Source of the DNA: Stigonema ocellatum SAG 48.90 = DSM 106950
Lineage (GTDB): Bacteria > Cyanobacteriota > Cyanobacteriia > Cyanobacteriales > Nostocaceae
Reading direction: 5' to 3'
DNA: 64,000 bases
Assembly: GCA_016903675.1 (NCBI GenBank)
Contig: JADQBA010000036.1
Coordinates: 3,110-67,109, forward strand
This document shows positions 1 to 7,596 of the stretch, one piece after another; the first letter of the stretch is position 1, and each line of letters begins with the position of its first letter. Position numbers and translations under genes: made by a program. The notes beneath the pieces were generated by a model. It worked only from the letters and a program-made list of their open reading frames with translations. It did not search any database and was not told the origin of the DNA.

Positions 1-909
1 AGTGGAATTAACGGTAGTAACAGCAATAACAGTGTCAACTTAGATTGGCTGGGGTATTACGTTCCCATTGGACCTGCCAACGTTTACATTGTAGCGACTG
101 GTGGTACTCATAGCGATTATGCCCCCACGAACAACCCTTACTTTGAAGACTTTGATGGCGGTAATGGTGCTTTATCTACCTTTGCTTCCAGAAATCCAAT
201 CTATAACATTGGTGGTGGCGCTGGTGGAGCTGTTAGCTTCAAACTTGGTAAGGGTGGTGGCATCTTCAGACCAAGTTCAATAAATTTGGGTTACTTAGCA
301 TCTGACCCCAATAACCCTGGTCTTGGTAGAGGTATTGCAAACGGTAACTACGCAGCTCTTGGACAAGTGAACTTTAATATTGGTAGTCGCGTTGCCCTGG
401 GTGCAACCTACGTACATGGGTATCACAAGGGAGGTAGTGCTATATTTGATCAGGGTGGATTTCTACAACCAGGCACTGGTATCGAAGGTACTGCACAAGC
501 CAACCGACTCGTCAATGCAGCCGAAAGTAATAACTACGGTATTGAGGGAGCGTTCAAACTCAGCGATAAAATCTCCATCAGTGGCTTTGGCACATACTCT
601 GATGTGTCAGGTAAAATCGATAGGAGAGATAACTTCCAAGCTTGGACCTACGGAGGCGGCATAGCGTTGGCTGATTTGGGTAAGAAGGGTAACGTTTTAG
701 GCTTATTCGCCGGTGCAGAACCCTATGCTCTTAACCGCAGAGGTTTTAGCGGTAGTGATACACCAATCCACGTTGAAGGGTTCTATAAGTATCGCGTCAG
801 CGACAACATCTCCGTCACTCCAGGTGTGATTTATTTGACCTCTCCTGGTCAAAGTAGCAACAACGACGATGTATTTATTGGTACTCTCAGAACAACTTTC
901 ACCTTCTAA
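1..909 (+). CDS. Iron-uptake-type porin (OprB/SLH family), C-terminal part, 5' end outside window
   Basis: Frame 1 is open from base 1 to the TAA at 907-909, giving about 302 residues of a longer protein. The sequence is rich in Gly, Asn and aromatic residues, shows alternating beta-strand patterns and ends in Phe, the usual C-terminal signature of outer-membrane beta-barrels. The closest family I recognise is the cyanobacterial SLH-domain, OprB-like 'iron uptake porin' of the outer membrane. The SLH and signal-peptide regions would lie upstream of the window, so the assignment rests on the barrel half only. A good intrinsic terminator follows. The ATG at 286 is internal and is not a start. 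Confidence 0.8.
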   Translation, partial: SGINGSNSNNSVNLDWLGYYVPIGPANVYIVATGGTHSDYAPTNNPYFEDFDGGNGALSTFASRNPIYNIGGGAGGAVSFKLGKGGGIFRPSSINLGYLASDPNNPGLGRGIANGNYAALGQVNFNIGSRVALGATYVHGYHKGGSAIFDQGGFLQPGTGIEGTAQANRLVNAAESNNYGIEGAFKLSDKISISGFGTYSDVSGKIDRRDNFQAWTYGGGIALADLGKKGNVLGLFAGAEPYALNRRGFSGSDTPIHVEGFYKYRVSDNISVTPGVIYLTSPGQSSNNDDVFIGTLRTTFTF

Positions 910-937
910 GGCATTGACAGAATTGAAAAGTTCTGCT

Positions 938-961
938 CCCCACCAAAAGGTGGGGCTTTTT
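938..961 (+). terminator. Intrinsic terminator after the porin gene
   Basis: A perfect 7-bp stem (CCCCACC/GGTGGGG) with an AAAA loop is followed by C and a T5 run. It starts 29 bases after the porin stop codon. Confidence 0.85.
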
Positions 962-1021
962 GTCGTTAGTAGCTGAAAAAAACTAAACCCCAGCGAAAAA
1001 CCGGAGTATAATATAAAAAGT

Positions 1022-1085
1022 GAAGAGTGAGGAGTTATGAATTATAAATTAACTCCTAACTCCTAACTCCTAACTCCTAACTCTC
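1022..1085. repeat. Heptanucleotide tandem repeat (TAACTCC type STRR)
   Basis: About five consecutive copies of TAACTCC at 1049-1084 are preceded by a partly inverted stretch containing GAGGAGTTA. This is the short tandemly repeated repetitive sequence typical of heterocystous cyanobacteria. It ends 14 bases before the GTG start of the Rrf2 gene, so it lies in that gene's leader. Confidence 0.85.
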
Positions 1086-1098
1086 ACAAACGCTGCTT

Positions 1099-1536
1099 GT
1101 GGAACTATCGTGTAAATCGGAATACGCAATTCTTGCGTTATTAGAACTGGCAATTCATTACCAAAGCGGAGAACCGCTGCAAATCCGACAGATTGCCGCG
1201 CAACAAAATATACCCGACCGCTATCTAGAACAGCTGCTGGCGACCTTGAGGCGTGGGGGTATAGTCAAAAGCCAACGGGGATCAAAGGGTGGCTACCTGT
1301 TGGCACGAGAACCTCGGAAAATAACAGTATTTGAGGTTTTAGGATGTCTGGAAGGGTTAGACGTACAGACGCCCTCAGACGACCTCAATCCAAAAACTGT
1401 AGAGAGTGCTGTTATAGAAGAAATCTGGCTTGAAGCACGTCAGGCGTCTAACTCAGTTTTGCAACACTACACCCTTGCAGATCTTTGTGAAAAACGTGAC
1501 TCACGACGGCAGTTAGATATTATGTACTACATTTAG
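1099..1536 (+). CDS. Rrf2-family transcriptional regulator
   Basis: A 145-residue protein with an N-terminal winged helix-turn-helix (residues about 10-65, including the Rrf2 signature QRGSKGGYLLA). It lacks the three-cysteine cluster that binds Fe-S in IscR; only one Cys lies in the C-terminal half. It therefore looks more like CymR-type Rrf2 proteins, which control cysteine metabolism together with cysteine synthase. The cysteine synthase gene follows 98 bases downstream on the same strand, which fits that role. The start is GTG, with no clear ribosome binding site because repeat DNA lies just upstream. The target is inferred from context only. Confidence 0.85.
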   Translation: MELSCKSEYAILALLELAIHYQSGEPLQIRQIAAQQNIPDRYLEQLLATLRRGGIVKSQRGSKGGYLLAREPRKITVFEVLGCLEGLDVQTPSDDLNPKTVESAVIEEIWLEARQASNSVLQHYTLADLCEKRDSRRQLDIMYYI

Positions 1537-1634
1537 CTCGTTGTTGGTTGGTTGTTGTTGGTTCTTAGTTGGTACCAAAGACCAAACACCAAACAACCAT
1601 CAACCATAAACTAACCACTAACTTTGGAAAAATT

Positions 1635-2597
1635 ATGCGAATCGCTCGTAATATTACAGAACTTGTAGGTCATACACCCCTAGTGCAGTTGAACCAGATT
1701 CCCCAAGCTTGCGGCTGTGTTGCGAAGATTGTGGTGAAACTGGAAAGCATGAACCCAGCAGCATCTGTCAAAGACCGAATTGGCGTTAGTATGATTAATA
1801 CTGCTGAGGAAGAAGGGCTGATTGCTCCTGGTAAAACAGTATTGGTGGAACCCACCTCTGGAAATACAGGAATTGCGCTAGCAATGGTAGCCGCTGCCAA
1901 GGGTTATAAATTAATTTTGACAATGCCCGAAACTATGAGTGGTGAAAGACGGGCGATGTTGCGGGCATATGGCGCTGAACTGGAACTAACGCCGGGAATT
2001 GAAGGTATGAGTGGGGCAATTCGCCGAGCCCAAGATATCGTAGACACCGTGCCGAATGCCTACATGTTACAGCAGTTCCGTAACAGTGCGAATGTGAAAA
2101 TCCATCGGGAGACCACAGCAGAGGAAATCTGGCAGGATACTGATGGAGAAGTAGACATGATTGTAGCAGGTATCGGTACGGGCGGTACGATTACTGGGGT
2201 GGCAGAGGTCATTAAAGCACGTAAGCCCAGTTTTAAAGCGATCGCAGTTGAACCAGCCAACAGTGCAGTTTTATCTGGAGGGCGACCTGGACCACACAAA
2301 ATTCAGGGCATTGGTGCTGGTTTCATTCCTGAAATCTTCAAGATAAAATTGATAGATGAAGTGATTACTGTCACTGATGAGGATGCAATTGCCTATGGTC
2401 GGCGCTTGGCAAGAGAAGAAGGGCTACTCTCTGGTATTTCCAGTGGCGCAGCTTTATGTGCTGCCATTCGTGTCGCCCAACGGCAAGAAAACCAAGGGCG
2501 TTTAATTGTGATGATTCAGCCTAGTTTTGGAGAAAGATATCTGAGTACGCCGTTGTTTCAAGACCTTGAGCCAAGAGTAGCAGCTACCGTTAGCTAA
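1635..2597 (+). CDS. cysK: Cysteine synthase (O-acetylserine sulfhydrylase)
   Basis: A PLP enzyme that makes L-cysteine from O-acetylserine and sulfide. The PLP lysine is K46 in PAASVKDR, and the substrate loop PTSGNTG, the glycine loop GTGGTITG and the C-terminal SGISSGA motif are all present. The frame is open from 1569, but the first 22 codons come from a repeat-like stretch. The ATG at 1635 has a GGAAAA Shine-Dalgarno-like sequence 3 bases upstream and gives the usual family N-terminus, so I start there (320 residues, normal length). It lies downstream of an Rrf2 regulator and 16 bases before a J-domain gene, probably in one operon. Confidence 0.95.
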   Translation: MRIARNITELVGHTPLVQLNQIPQACGCVAKIVVKLESMNPAASVKDRIGVSMINTAEEEGLIAPGKTVLVEPTSGNTGIALAMVAAAKGYKLILTMPETMSGERRAMLRAYGAELELTPGIEGMSGAIRRAQDIVDTVPNAYMLQQFRNSANVKIHRETTAEEIWQDTDGEVDMIVAGIGTGGTITGVAEVIKARKPSFKAIAVEPANSAVLSGGRPGPHKIQGIGAGFIPEIFKIKLIDEVITVTDEDAIAYGRRLAREEGLLSGISSGAALCAAIRVAQRQENQGRLIVMIQPSFGERYLSTPLFQDLEPRVAATVS

Positions 2598-2613
2598 CAA
2601 TAAAATTGGAGTA

Positions 2614-3318
2614 ATGGCTAATTCTAACCACTACCAAACTCTTAAAGTTGATCCAACCGCTAGCCAAGAGGAGATTAAGCAAGCTTATCGCCGCTTGGTA
2701 AAGATGTTTCATCCTGACACCAATCAGGAAATGTCAGACAACGATGAGATTATTCGGATCAATGCAGCTTATGAAATCTTAGGCGATTCTCAAAGTCGCC
2801 TAACTTACGACGAAAAAATCCATGTTCGTTCAAGGAAAAGCAATAGCGATCGCCAACAGCGCACTACTGCTGCTCAACAGCAATACCAGGCTACACGAAA
2901 AACTACACGAAAAACAGGAAGGGATGCCGATGAACAGGTAGAGGAATGGCTGATGCTGGTTTATCAACCAGTTAATCGCTTTCTTTGTCAGATTCTCAAT
3001 TCCCTACAAGAGCAAATTGAGAAACTAGCCGCTGACCCCTTCGATGATGAACTTTTAGAAGAATTTCAGGATTACTTATCAACCTGTGGAGATAACCTCA
3101 AGCAGGCACAAATTACTTTTCGTTCTCTGCCTAATCCCCCCAGCTTAGCAAGGGCAGCGGCTCACCTCTACTACTGCCTTAATCAAATAAGCGATGGGCT
3201 AGACGAATTCCAATATTTTCCCCTAAACTACGACGAAAATTACTTGCACACAGGGCAAGAAATGTTCCGCATTGCCATTCACTTGCACTGCGAGGCACAA
3301 CAGGGGGTTAGGAGTTAG
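2614..3318 (+). CDS. J-domain (DnaJ-like) protein
   Basis: A 234-residue protein with an N-terminal J domain (about residues 5-68, HPD motif at 33-35), which stimulates the ATPase of an Hsp70 partner. There is no G/F-rich linker, zinc finger or DnaJ C-terminal domain, so this is a class C J-protein. The remainder is helical and of unknown function. TTGGAG precedes the ATG closely. It sits 16 bases after cysK. Its final residues GVRS and the TAG stop are encoded by a GGAGTTA repeat pair, so the C-terminus ends inside an STRR. Confidence 0.88.
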   Translation: MANSNHYQTLKVDPTASQEEIKQAYRRLVKMFHPDTNQEMSDNDEIIRINAAYEILGDSQSRLTYDEKIHVRSRKSNSDRQQRTTAAQQQYQATRKTTRKTGRDADEQVEEWLMLVYQPVNRFLCQILNSLQEQIEKLAADPFDDELLEEFQDYLSTCGDNLKQAQITFRSLPNPPSLARAAAHLYYCLNQISDGLDEFQYFPLNYDENYLHTGQEMFRIAIHLHCEAQQGVRS

Positions 3319-3448
3319 TTGATTGGTGTTTGGTGTTTGGTGTTTGGTAGAGGAGCACCAACCAACAACAATCAACAATTAACAAAATTAGTTTATGCTG
3401 GGAGTAGAGAAGTTTTAAGAATTTTTAAATTTTGCTTCCAGTGTGATC

Positions 3449-4321
3449 ATGCAATGCATTGTAAATCGTCGTGCTCAGTTTTCAGCAAGCCATCGATATT
3501 GGTTGCCAGAACTGAGTCAAGCAGAAAACATTGAACAATTTGGTGCTTGCTCCCGGTTTCCCGGACACGGACATAACTATGTCTTATTTGTCTCCTTGAG
3601 TGGAGAGTTAAATAAAAATGGCATGGTGCTTAACTTGTCTGATGTAAAACAGGTCATCAAGCGAGAAGTGACAAGCCTTCTCGACTTTTCCTATCTCAAC
3701 GATGTGTGGGCAGAATTTCAACAAACTCTGCCCACTACTGAAAATATTGCACGGGTTATCTGGCAGCGGCTAGCACCCCACTTGCCTTTAGTCCGCATAC
3801 AGATATTTGAAACCCCTAAACTTTGGGCAGATTATATGGGAAACCAAATGGAAGCTTACCTCACCGTCAGCACTCACTTTAGCGCCGCCCATCAACTGGC
3901 GCATCCTCACCTCAGTACTGAAGAGAACTTCGAGATTTACGGTAAGTGTGCTCGTCCTAACGGTCATGGGCACAACTATCATCTAGAAGTCACAGTGATT
4001 GGGGAAATTGACCCGCGCACTGGGATGATTGTTGATTTAGTTGCTCTGAATCAGGTGATCAAGGATTATGTGATCGAGCCGTTCGATCACACCTTCCTCA
4101 ACAAAGACATCCCCTACTTTGGGGAAGTGGTTCCCACCGCAGAGAATATTGCACTTTACATTAGTAATTTACTGCGATCGCCTATCCAGCAACTAGGCGC
4201 AAACCTTAACAAAGTTAAATTAATCGAAAGTCCAAATAACTCCTGCGAAATCTACTGCACTGAGTTAGAATCAAACTCACTTGATGTCGCACAAAATGAA
4301 TCAGTTTTAGTATCAGCCTAA
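3449..4321 (+). CDS. Tandem-domain 6-pyruvoyl/6-carboxy-tetrahydropterin synthase family protein
   Basis: About 290 residues holding two PTPS/QueD domains in tandem (roughly 1-130 and 134-280). Each domain keeps the zinc histidines (H15, H40, H42 and H148, H173, H175) and the catalytic Cys (C34, C167). The second domain has the DHTFLN motif with H214. The first has DFSYLN, so its catalytic His is replaced by Phe at residue 80. The family works on dihydroneopterin triphosphate in pterin or 7-deazaguanine synthesis, and single-domain enzymes form oligomers, so an internal duplication is plausible. GTG at 3443 is an alternative start. The exact product is not decidable from sequence. Confidence 0.85.
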   Translation: MQCIVNRRAQFSASHRYWLPELSQAENIEQFGACSRFPGHGHNYVLFVSLSGELNKNGMVLNLSDVKQVIKREVTSLLDFSYLNDVWAEFQQTLPTTENIARVIWQRLAPHLPLVRIQIFETPKLWADYMGNQMEAYLTVSTHFSAAHQLAHPHLSTEENFEIYGKCARPNGHGHNYHLEVTVIGEIDPRTGMIVDLVALNQVIKDYVIEPFDHTFLNKDIPYFGEVVPTAENIALYISNLLRSPIQQLGANLNKVKLIESPNNSCEIYCTELESNSLDVAQNESVLVSA

Positions 4322-4355
4322 CTGAATAATTCGTAATTCGTAATTGAATTTGACC

Positions 4356-4427
4356 TTGGCGTTCTTCGTGCCTTCGCGGTTTAAAAATCTTTTTGAACCA
4401 CGAAGACGCAAAGAACACGAAGAAGAA
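4356..4427. repeat. Dispersed palindromic repeat, TTAAAAATC core
   Basis: An imperfect inverted repeat with arms of the type TTCTTCGTG/CACGAAGAA around a core reading GGTTTAAAAATC and its near complement. The same core recurs at about 10407-10462, 21350-21425 and 51335-51396. Here it fills the gap between two convergent genes and could terminate transcription from both sides. Confidence 0.75.
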
Positions 4428-5366
4428 CTAAGTCCAAAGACTAGCAATGATAGTACGGTGACGGGGGCTATTTTCAGTAATTGTAGGAGCATTGAAACCC
4501 TGATCAACTAGTACCTGTTCAATATCCAAAGCAAAATATTCATCCAAATATGGTTCAGTACTTTTGAGCAGGGTTAAAATATACGGCGGCATTTTTTTGT
4601 AGATGACTGATTTAGGATTCATGTCCATAATTGCTAGGTAGCCACCCGGACGCAGTAGACGCCGCGCCTCAGCAAAAATTTGCCTAGTTGCTGATTGTGG
4701 CAATTCATGGCACATCAAGAAAGTAGAGATTAAATCAAAAGAGGCATCTGGCAAACCAGTTGATTCAGCTGCACCGTGAACCCAGTTAATTTTAGCTTGC
4801 CTCTCTTGAGTGCGGTAATGGGCGACTGCTAAAAAGTGAGGCGATAGGTCTAACCCGGTGATTCTAGCTTCCGGATAAACCTCTTTCAGGGCAAAGGTAC
4901 TCATACCCACGCTGCAACCCAAGTCTAGGATGTCTTTTGGCTCGTGGGAAATGGAGCTTTTGAGAATGCCGTGGTAACTCTGACGCAGTTTGGGATCTCC
5001 CTGTGCGTCTGCGCCTTGCCAAATTTTAGCATGGACAGCATAGGCTGCTGACTCTACCTCAAAAGCGGCTTGCCAGTTAAGATTTCCGGTTTCATAGGCG
5101 TGGAATGACCGCCGATAGTAGTCTGGATAGGAAACCCGAGGGTTTTGTACTTTAGCAAGATCAGTTTCCCAATCACGTGCTTGTAGTGTTTGCACTTGTT
5201 TGGTCCAAGGTACGCCAATTTTCTCGGCGCGTTTAATCATCATTTGCCTTGCTTGATGCTTAGCTAAGTTGGCTAAAGGCTTGATTGTCAATACTCCATT
5301 CACTAAGCGAGAAGCGAAGCCAAGAGTAGTTTGTCCAGTAGCGATAGAAATGGAGGAGCTAGACAT
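4428..5366 (-). CDS. Class I SAM-dependent methyltransferase
   Basis: A 312-residue protein. The methyltransferase fold occupies about residues 135-260: motif I is LDLGCSVGMS, followed by the acidic end of strand 2 (GLDLS) and a motif IV region (FDLISTFLMCHELP). An N-terminal helical part of about 100 residues precedes it. This resembles cyanobacterial UbiE/Methyltransf_11-type proteins of unknown substrate. It is convergent with the PTPS gene. A DUF3352 gene lies upstream on the same strand with 92 bases between, containing that gene's terminator-like hairpin. The methyl acceptor is unknown. Confidence 0.85.
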   Translation of the reverse strand: MSSSSISIATGQTTLGFASRLVNGVLTIKPLANLAKHQARQMMIKRAEKIGVPWTKQVQTLQARDWETDLAKVQNPRVSYPDYYRRSFHAYETGNLNWQAAFEVESAAYAVHAKIWQGADAQGDPKLRQSYHGILKSSISHEPKDILDLGCSVGMSTFALKEVYPEARITGLDLSPHFLAVAHYRTQERQAKINWVHGAAESTGLPDASFDLISTFLMCHELPQSATRQIFAEARRLLRPGGYLAIMDMNPKSVIYKKMPPYILTLLKSTEPYLDEYFALDIEQVLVDQGFNAPTITENSPRHRTIIASLWT

Positions 5367-5451
5367 TAAGAAATGTATGCTTGGATTGTATTCGACATCA
5401 CAATACTACCAATTTATCTGTACCAACGACCACTATGCTCCCCCACTCCCC

Positions 5452-5471
5452 CCTGGGGTTAAAACCCCAGG
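5452..5471 (-). terminator. Hairpin overlapping the DUF3352 stop codon
   Basis: A perfect palindrome CCTGGGGTTAAAACCCCAGG contains the gene's stop codon. There is no clear T-run, so function as a terminator is uncertain. Confidence 0.4.
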
Positions 5472-7162
5472 CTATCCCCACTCCCGTTTTTCTTCAGAGT
5501 TTTTGGTTTCAATGCTAACAACATCTCCATTTTACTGGTGGATTTGTCAGGGCTGGTAGCAGTGACTCCTAAACCACGAATAGAATTCAGGATAGTAGTG
5601 GCTTCAGGGGAAATAGGCTGGTTTTGTGCAATAGCAAATCGGTTTAACAGGGACATGGTTCTGTCCATATCTAAGTAAAAGTAACCGCCATTTGGCTTTT
5701 GCAAAGAACCAGTTACAGCTTTGAAGTTTTCGCTATCGTCTAAAGACTGGGCTTTAGGGGTCGAGATGGCATCAGCTACTGGACCCCCAATAGCCACAAA
5801 TACGGTATCTTGATCCAGCCAACCATGTGCCAATAAAGCTCCTTGTTGGGGAATTTGCCATTCTGTGACGTCTTTACCGCTAATATTTCTTTGGGCGATG
5901 TTGATCTGTTGTGTTTTGGCGAGGGTATCTAGTTTAGTGAAGGTGGTTTCAGCGGTTTGGCGATCGCTCGTATGAAATAAGAAAGCTCCCCCAAAACCAA
6001 TGGGTGCCAATACACCCTGAGTCGATGGAATGGCGGCGAGGGCAAATTCCCCATTCATCCAGCCAAAAACTTCTTTATCCAAGTCAATATTGACTAATTT
6101 GAGCTGATCGCGCATCAGCAGCAGTGCTTGACCCAATTCAGGATAATTTTTTGACTGTTCCACGAAAGCTGACCACCAACTGCTGATCCCCTGTCCACTC
6201 ATCAAGCCTAAGGTATCAGCGGGTAATTGAGACACCACCTTAGCAGGAGTATTCTGATATTGGAATTTCACCAGTTGTGGGTCTAAATTGGCGATCGCCT
6301 TCATCCGTACTCCCGCATTATCAATACCTACAGCCGCCACCATAGATTTCACCTGTTTCATTTGCGCCAAGGTTTGTGGGGGTAACTGCCTTGCTTGCGG
6401 ATTTGTGGCGCTCAATTTCTGTACCATGTCAGTATAGTCAGGCACGTAAATTTGTGCTATCGTGTTTTCCACATCTACTCCTTGTGTGAGGAGGCTGTTT
6501 GCACCTTCTTTAGTTGCAAAGGAAGGCTCTCCTTTATAAGTGTCAATAGCATGTTCTACCGCTTGCTTTTGGGGAGCTAATACCAAATAAGTATTATTCA
6601 AGACCGCACTGTAACTAGGTGTACTCTTCTTGCCTGCTATTTCTGTAATTTTTTCCCCTTTGTAATCCATTTCTTTGGTGGTGACCCCTTTTTGTGAATT
6701 GAATTTTGTGGCAAAATTCAAGGCGCTAACTTTATCCTTGATTCCTACGACGATGAGAATATTATTTGCTTCAGATGCCGGAGGCTGAGCATTTTGCACC
6801 CCTTTGGCTGGATTTGATGGCAGCAGAGCAAGCATTACACCACCAACCCAGGGTTGTAAATCTTTTTCATAAGAAATGTTGCTATCTTTTAACACATCTT
6901 TATTAAAGTTCTCCAGACCTTTTACCACCATCTGTTGAGCTTCGTTTGTGCCAAACTCCTGCAACTTTGCCCAAACTTTAGGGTCAGTGGAAATATAAGT
7001 TGCCATGACGGCCTCATTTGGTACAACTTTCCCACTGCCCAAAGCCCCTGAAATATCACCGGCAGGACCACTCTTAAAATACATATAGGCAGCAATACCC
7101 CCAGCCACCACCACGGCTGCACCAACCGCAGGAATTAAAAATTTTGATTTATTTTCAGGCAT
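5459..7162 (-). CDS. DUF3352 domain protein, membrane-anchored
   Basis: A 567-residue protein with an N-terminal hydrophobic segment (about residues 8-28, after the basic MPENKSK) and a large extracytoplasmic region that I recognise as the cyanobacterial DUF3352 family. The family has no established function to my knowledge. No catalytic motif is visible. The segment is most likely a signal anchor, since no clear cleavage site follows it. The start has no close ribosome binding site. It is divergent from the aminopeptidase gene across 434 bases. Confidence 0.8.
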   Translation of the reverse strand: MPENKSKFLIPAVGAAVVVAGGIAAYMYFKSGPAGDISGALGSGKVVPNEAVMATYISTDPKVWAKLQEFGTNEAQQMVVKGLENFNKDVLKDSNISYEKDLQPWVGGVMLALLPSNPAKGVQNAQPPASEANNILIVVGIKDKVSALNFATKFNSQKGVTTKEMDYKGEKITEIAGKKSTPSYSAVLNNTYLVLAPQKQAVEHAIDTYKGEPSFATKEGANSLLTQGVDVENTIAQIYVPDYTDMVQKLSATNPQARQLPPQTLAQMKQVKSMVAAVGIDNAGVRMKAIANLDPQLVKFQYQNTPAKVVSQLPADTLGLMSGQGISSWWSAFVEQSKNYPELGQALLLMRDQLKLVNIDLDKEVFGWMNGEFALAAIPSTQGVLAPIGFGGAFLFHTSDRQTAETTFTKLDTLAKTQQINIAQRNISGKDVTEWQIPQQGALLAHGWLDQDTVFVAIGGPVADAISTPKAQSLDDSENFKAVTGSLQKPNGGYFYLDMDRTMSLLNRFAIAQNQPISPEATTILNSIRGLGVTATSPDKSTSKMEMLLALKPKTLKKNGSGDSLGF

Positions 7163-7596
7163 TCTTATTATCCTCGTTTCCTCAAATTGTCTTCGAGGCT
7201 TGTAAAATCGTCATTGGGGAGTTTTCGGATCTATTATCTATTGCGACTAAAAAGCAGGGTATTTACTGATAAGATTAGTAGCTCAACACACTATAGATTG
7301 TGAATGACTCCAAGAATTACTACAAAAGTATCAAGACCGAATCCGCAAACAGTTATGTTTTTCATAAAAAAAATTACTCAAAATAACAGTAGCAAGCTAT
7401 CCTAAGCTATATGAATGCTCAGTAGTATTTTCACCAATGAAAACCAATCAAGACGTAAAACACCCTTAACAAAATGACAATTGGGTGCAAAATATCAGGG
7501 TACATCAGGGGGTTGATTTGGGAAATACATGCCATGTCACTATTTTTTAACTAAAACCAACTAGAGTTATCAGGATTAAAAGGTCAGTAAGCATCA
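7163..7596. other. Divergent intergenic region, 434 bases
   Basis: This separates the DUF3352 and aminopeptidase genes, which point away from each other, so it must carry both promoters. The sequence is AT-rich with no long hairpin and none of the repeat families seen elsewhere. I could not identify a specific operator. Confidence 0.5.

Noticed and set aside
3319..3534. 71-codon frame after the J-domain gene
   Set aside because: Begins in simple GGTGTTT repeats and overlaps the PTPS gene in another frame.
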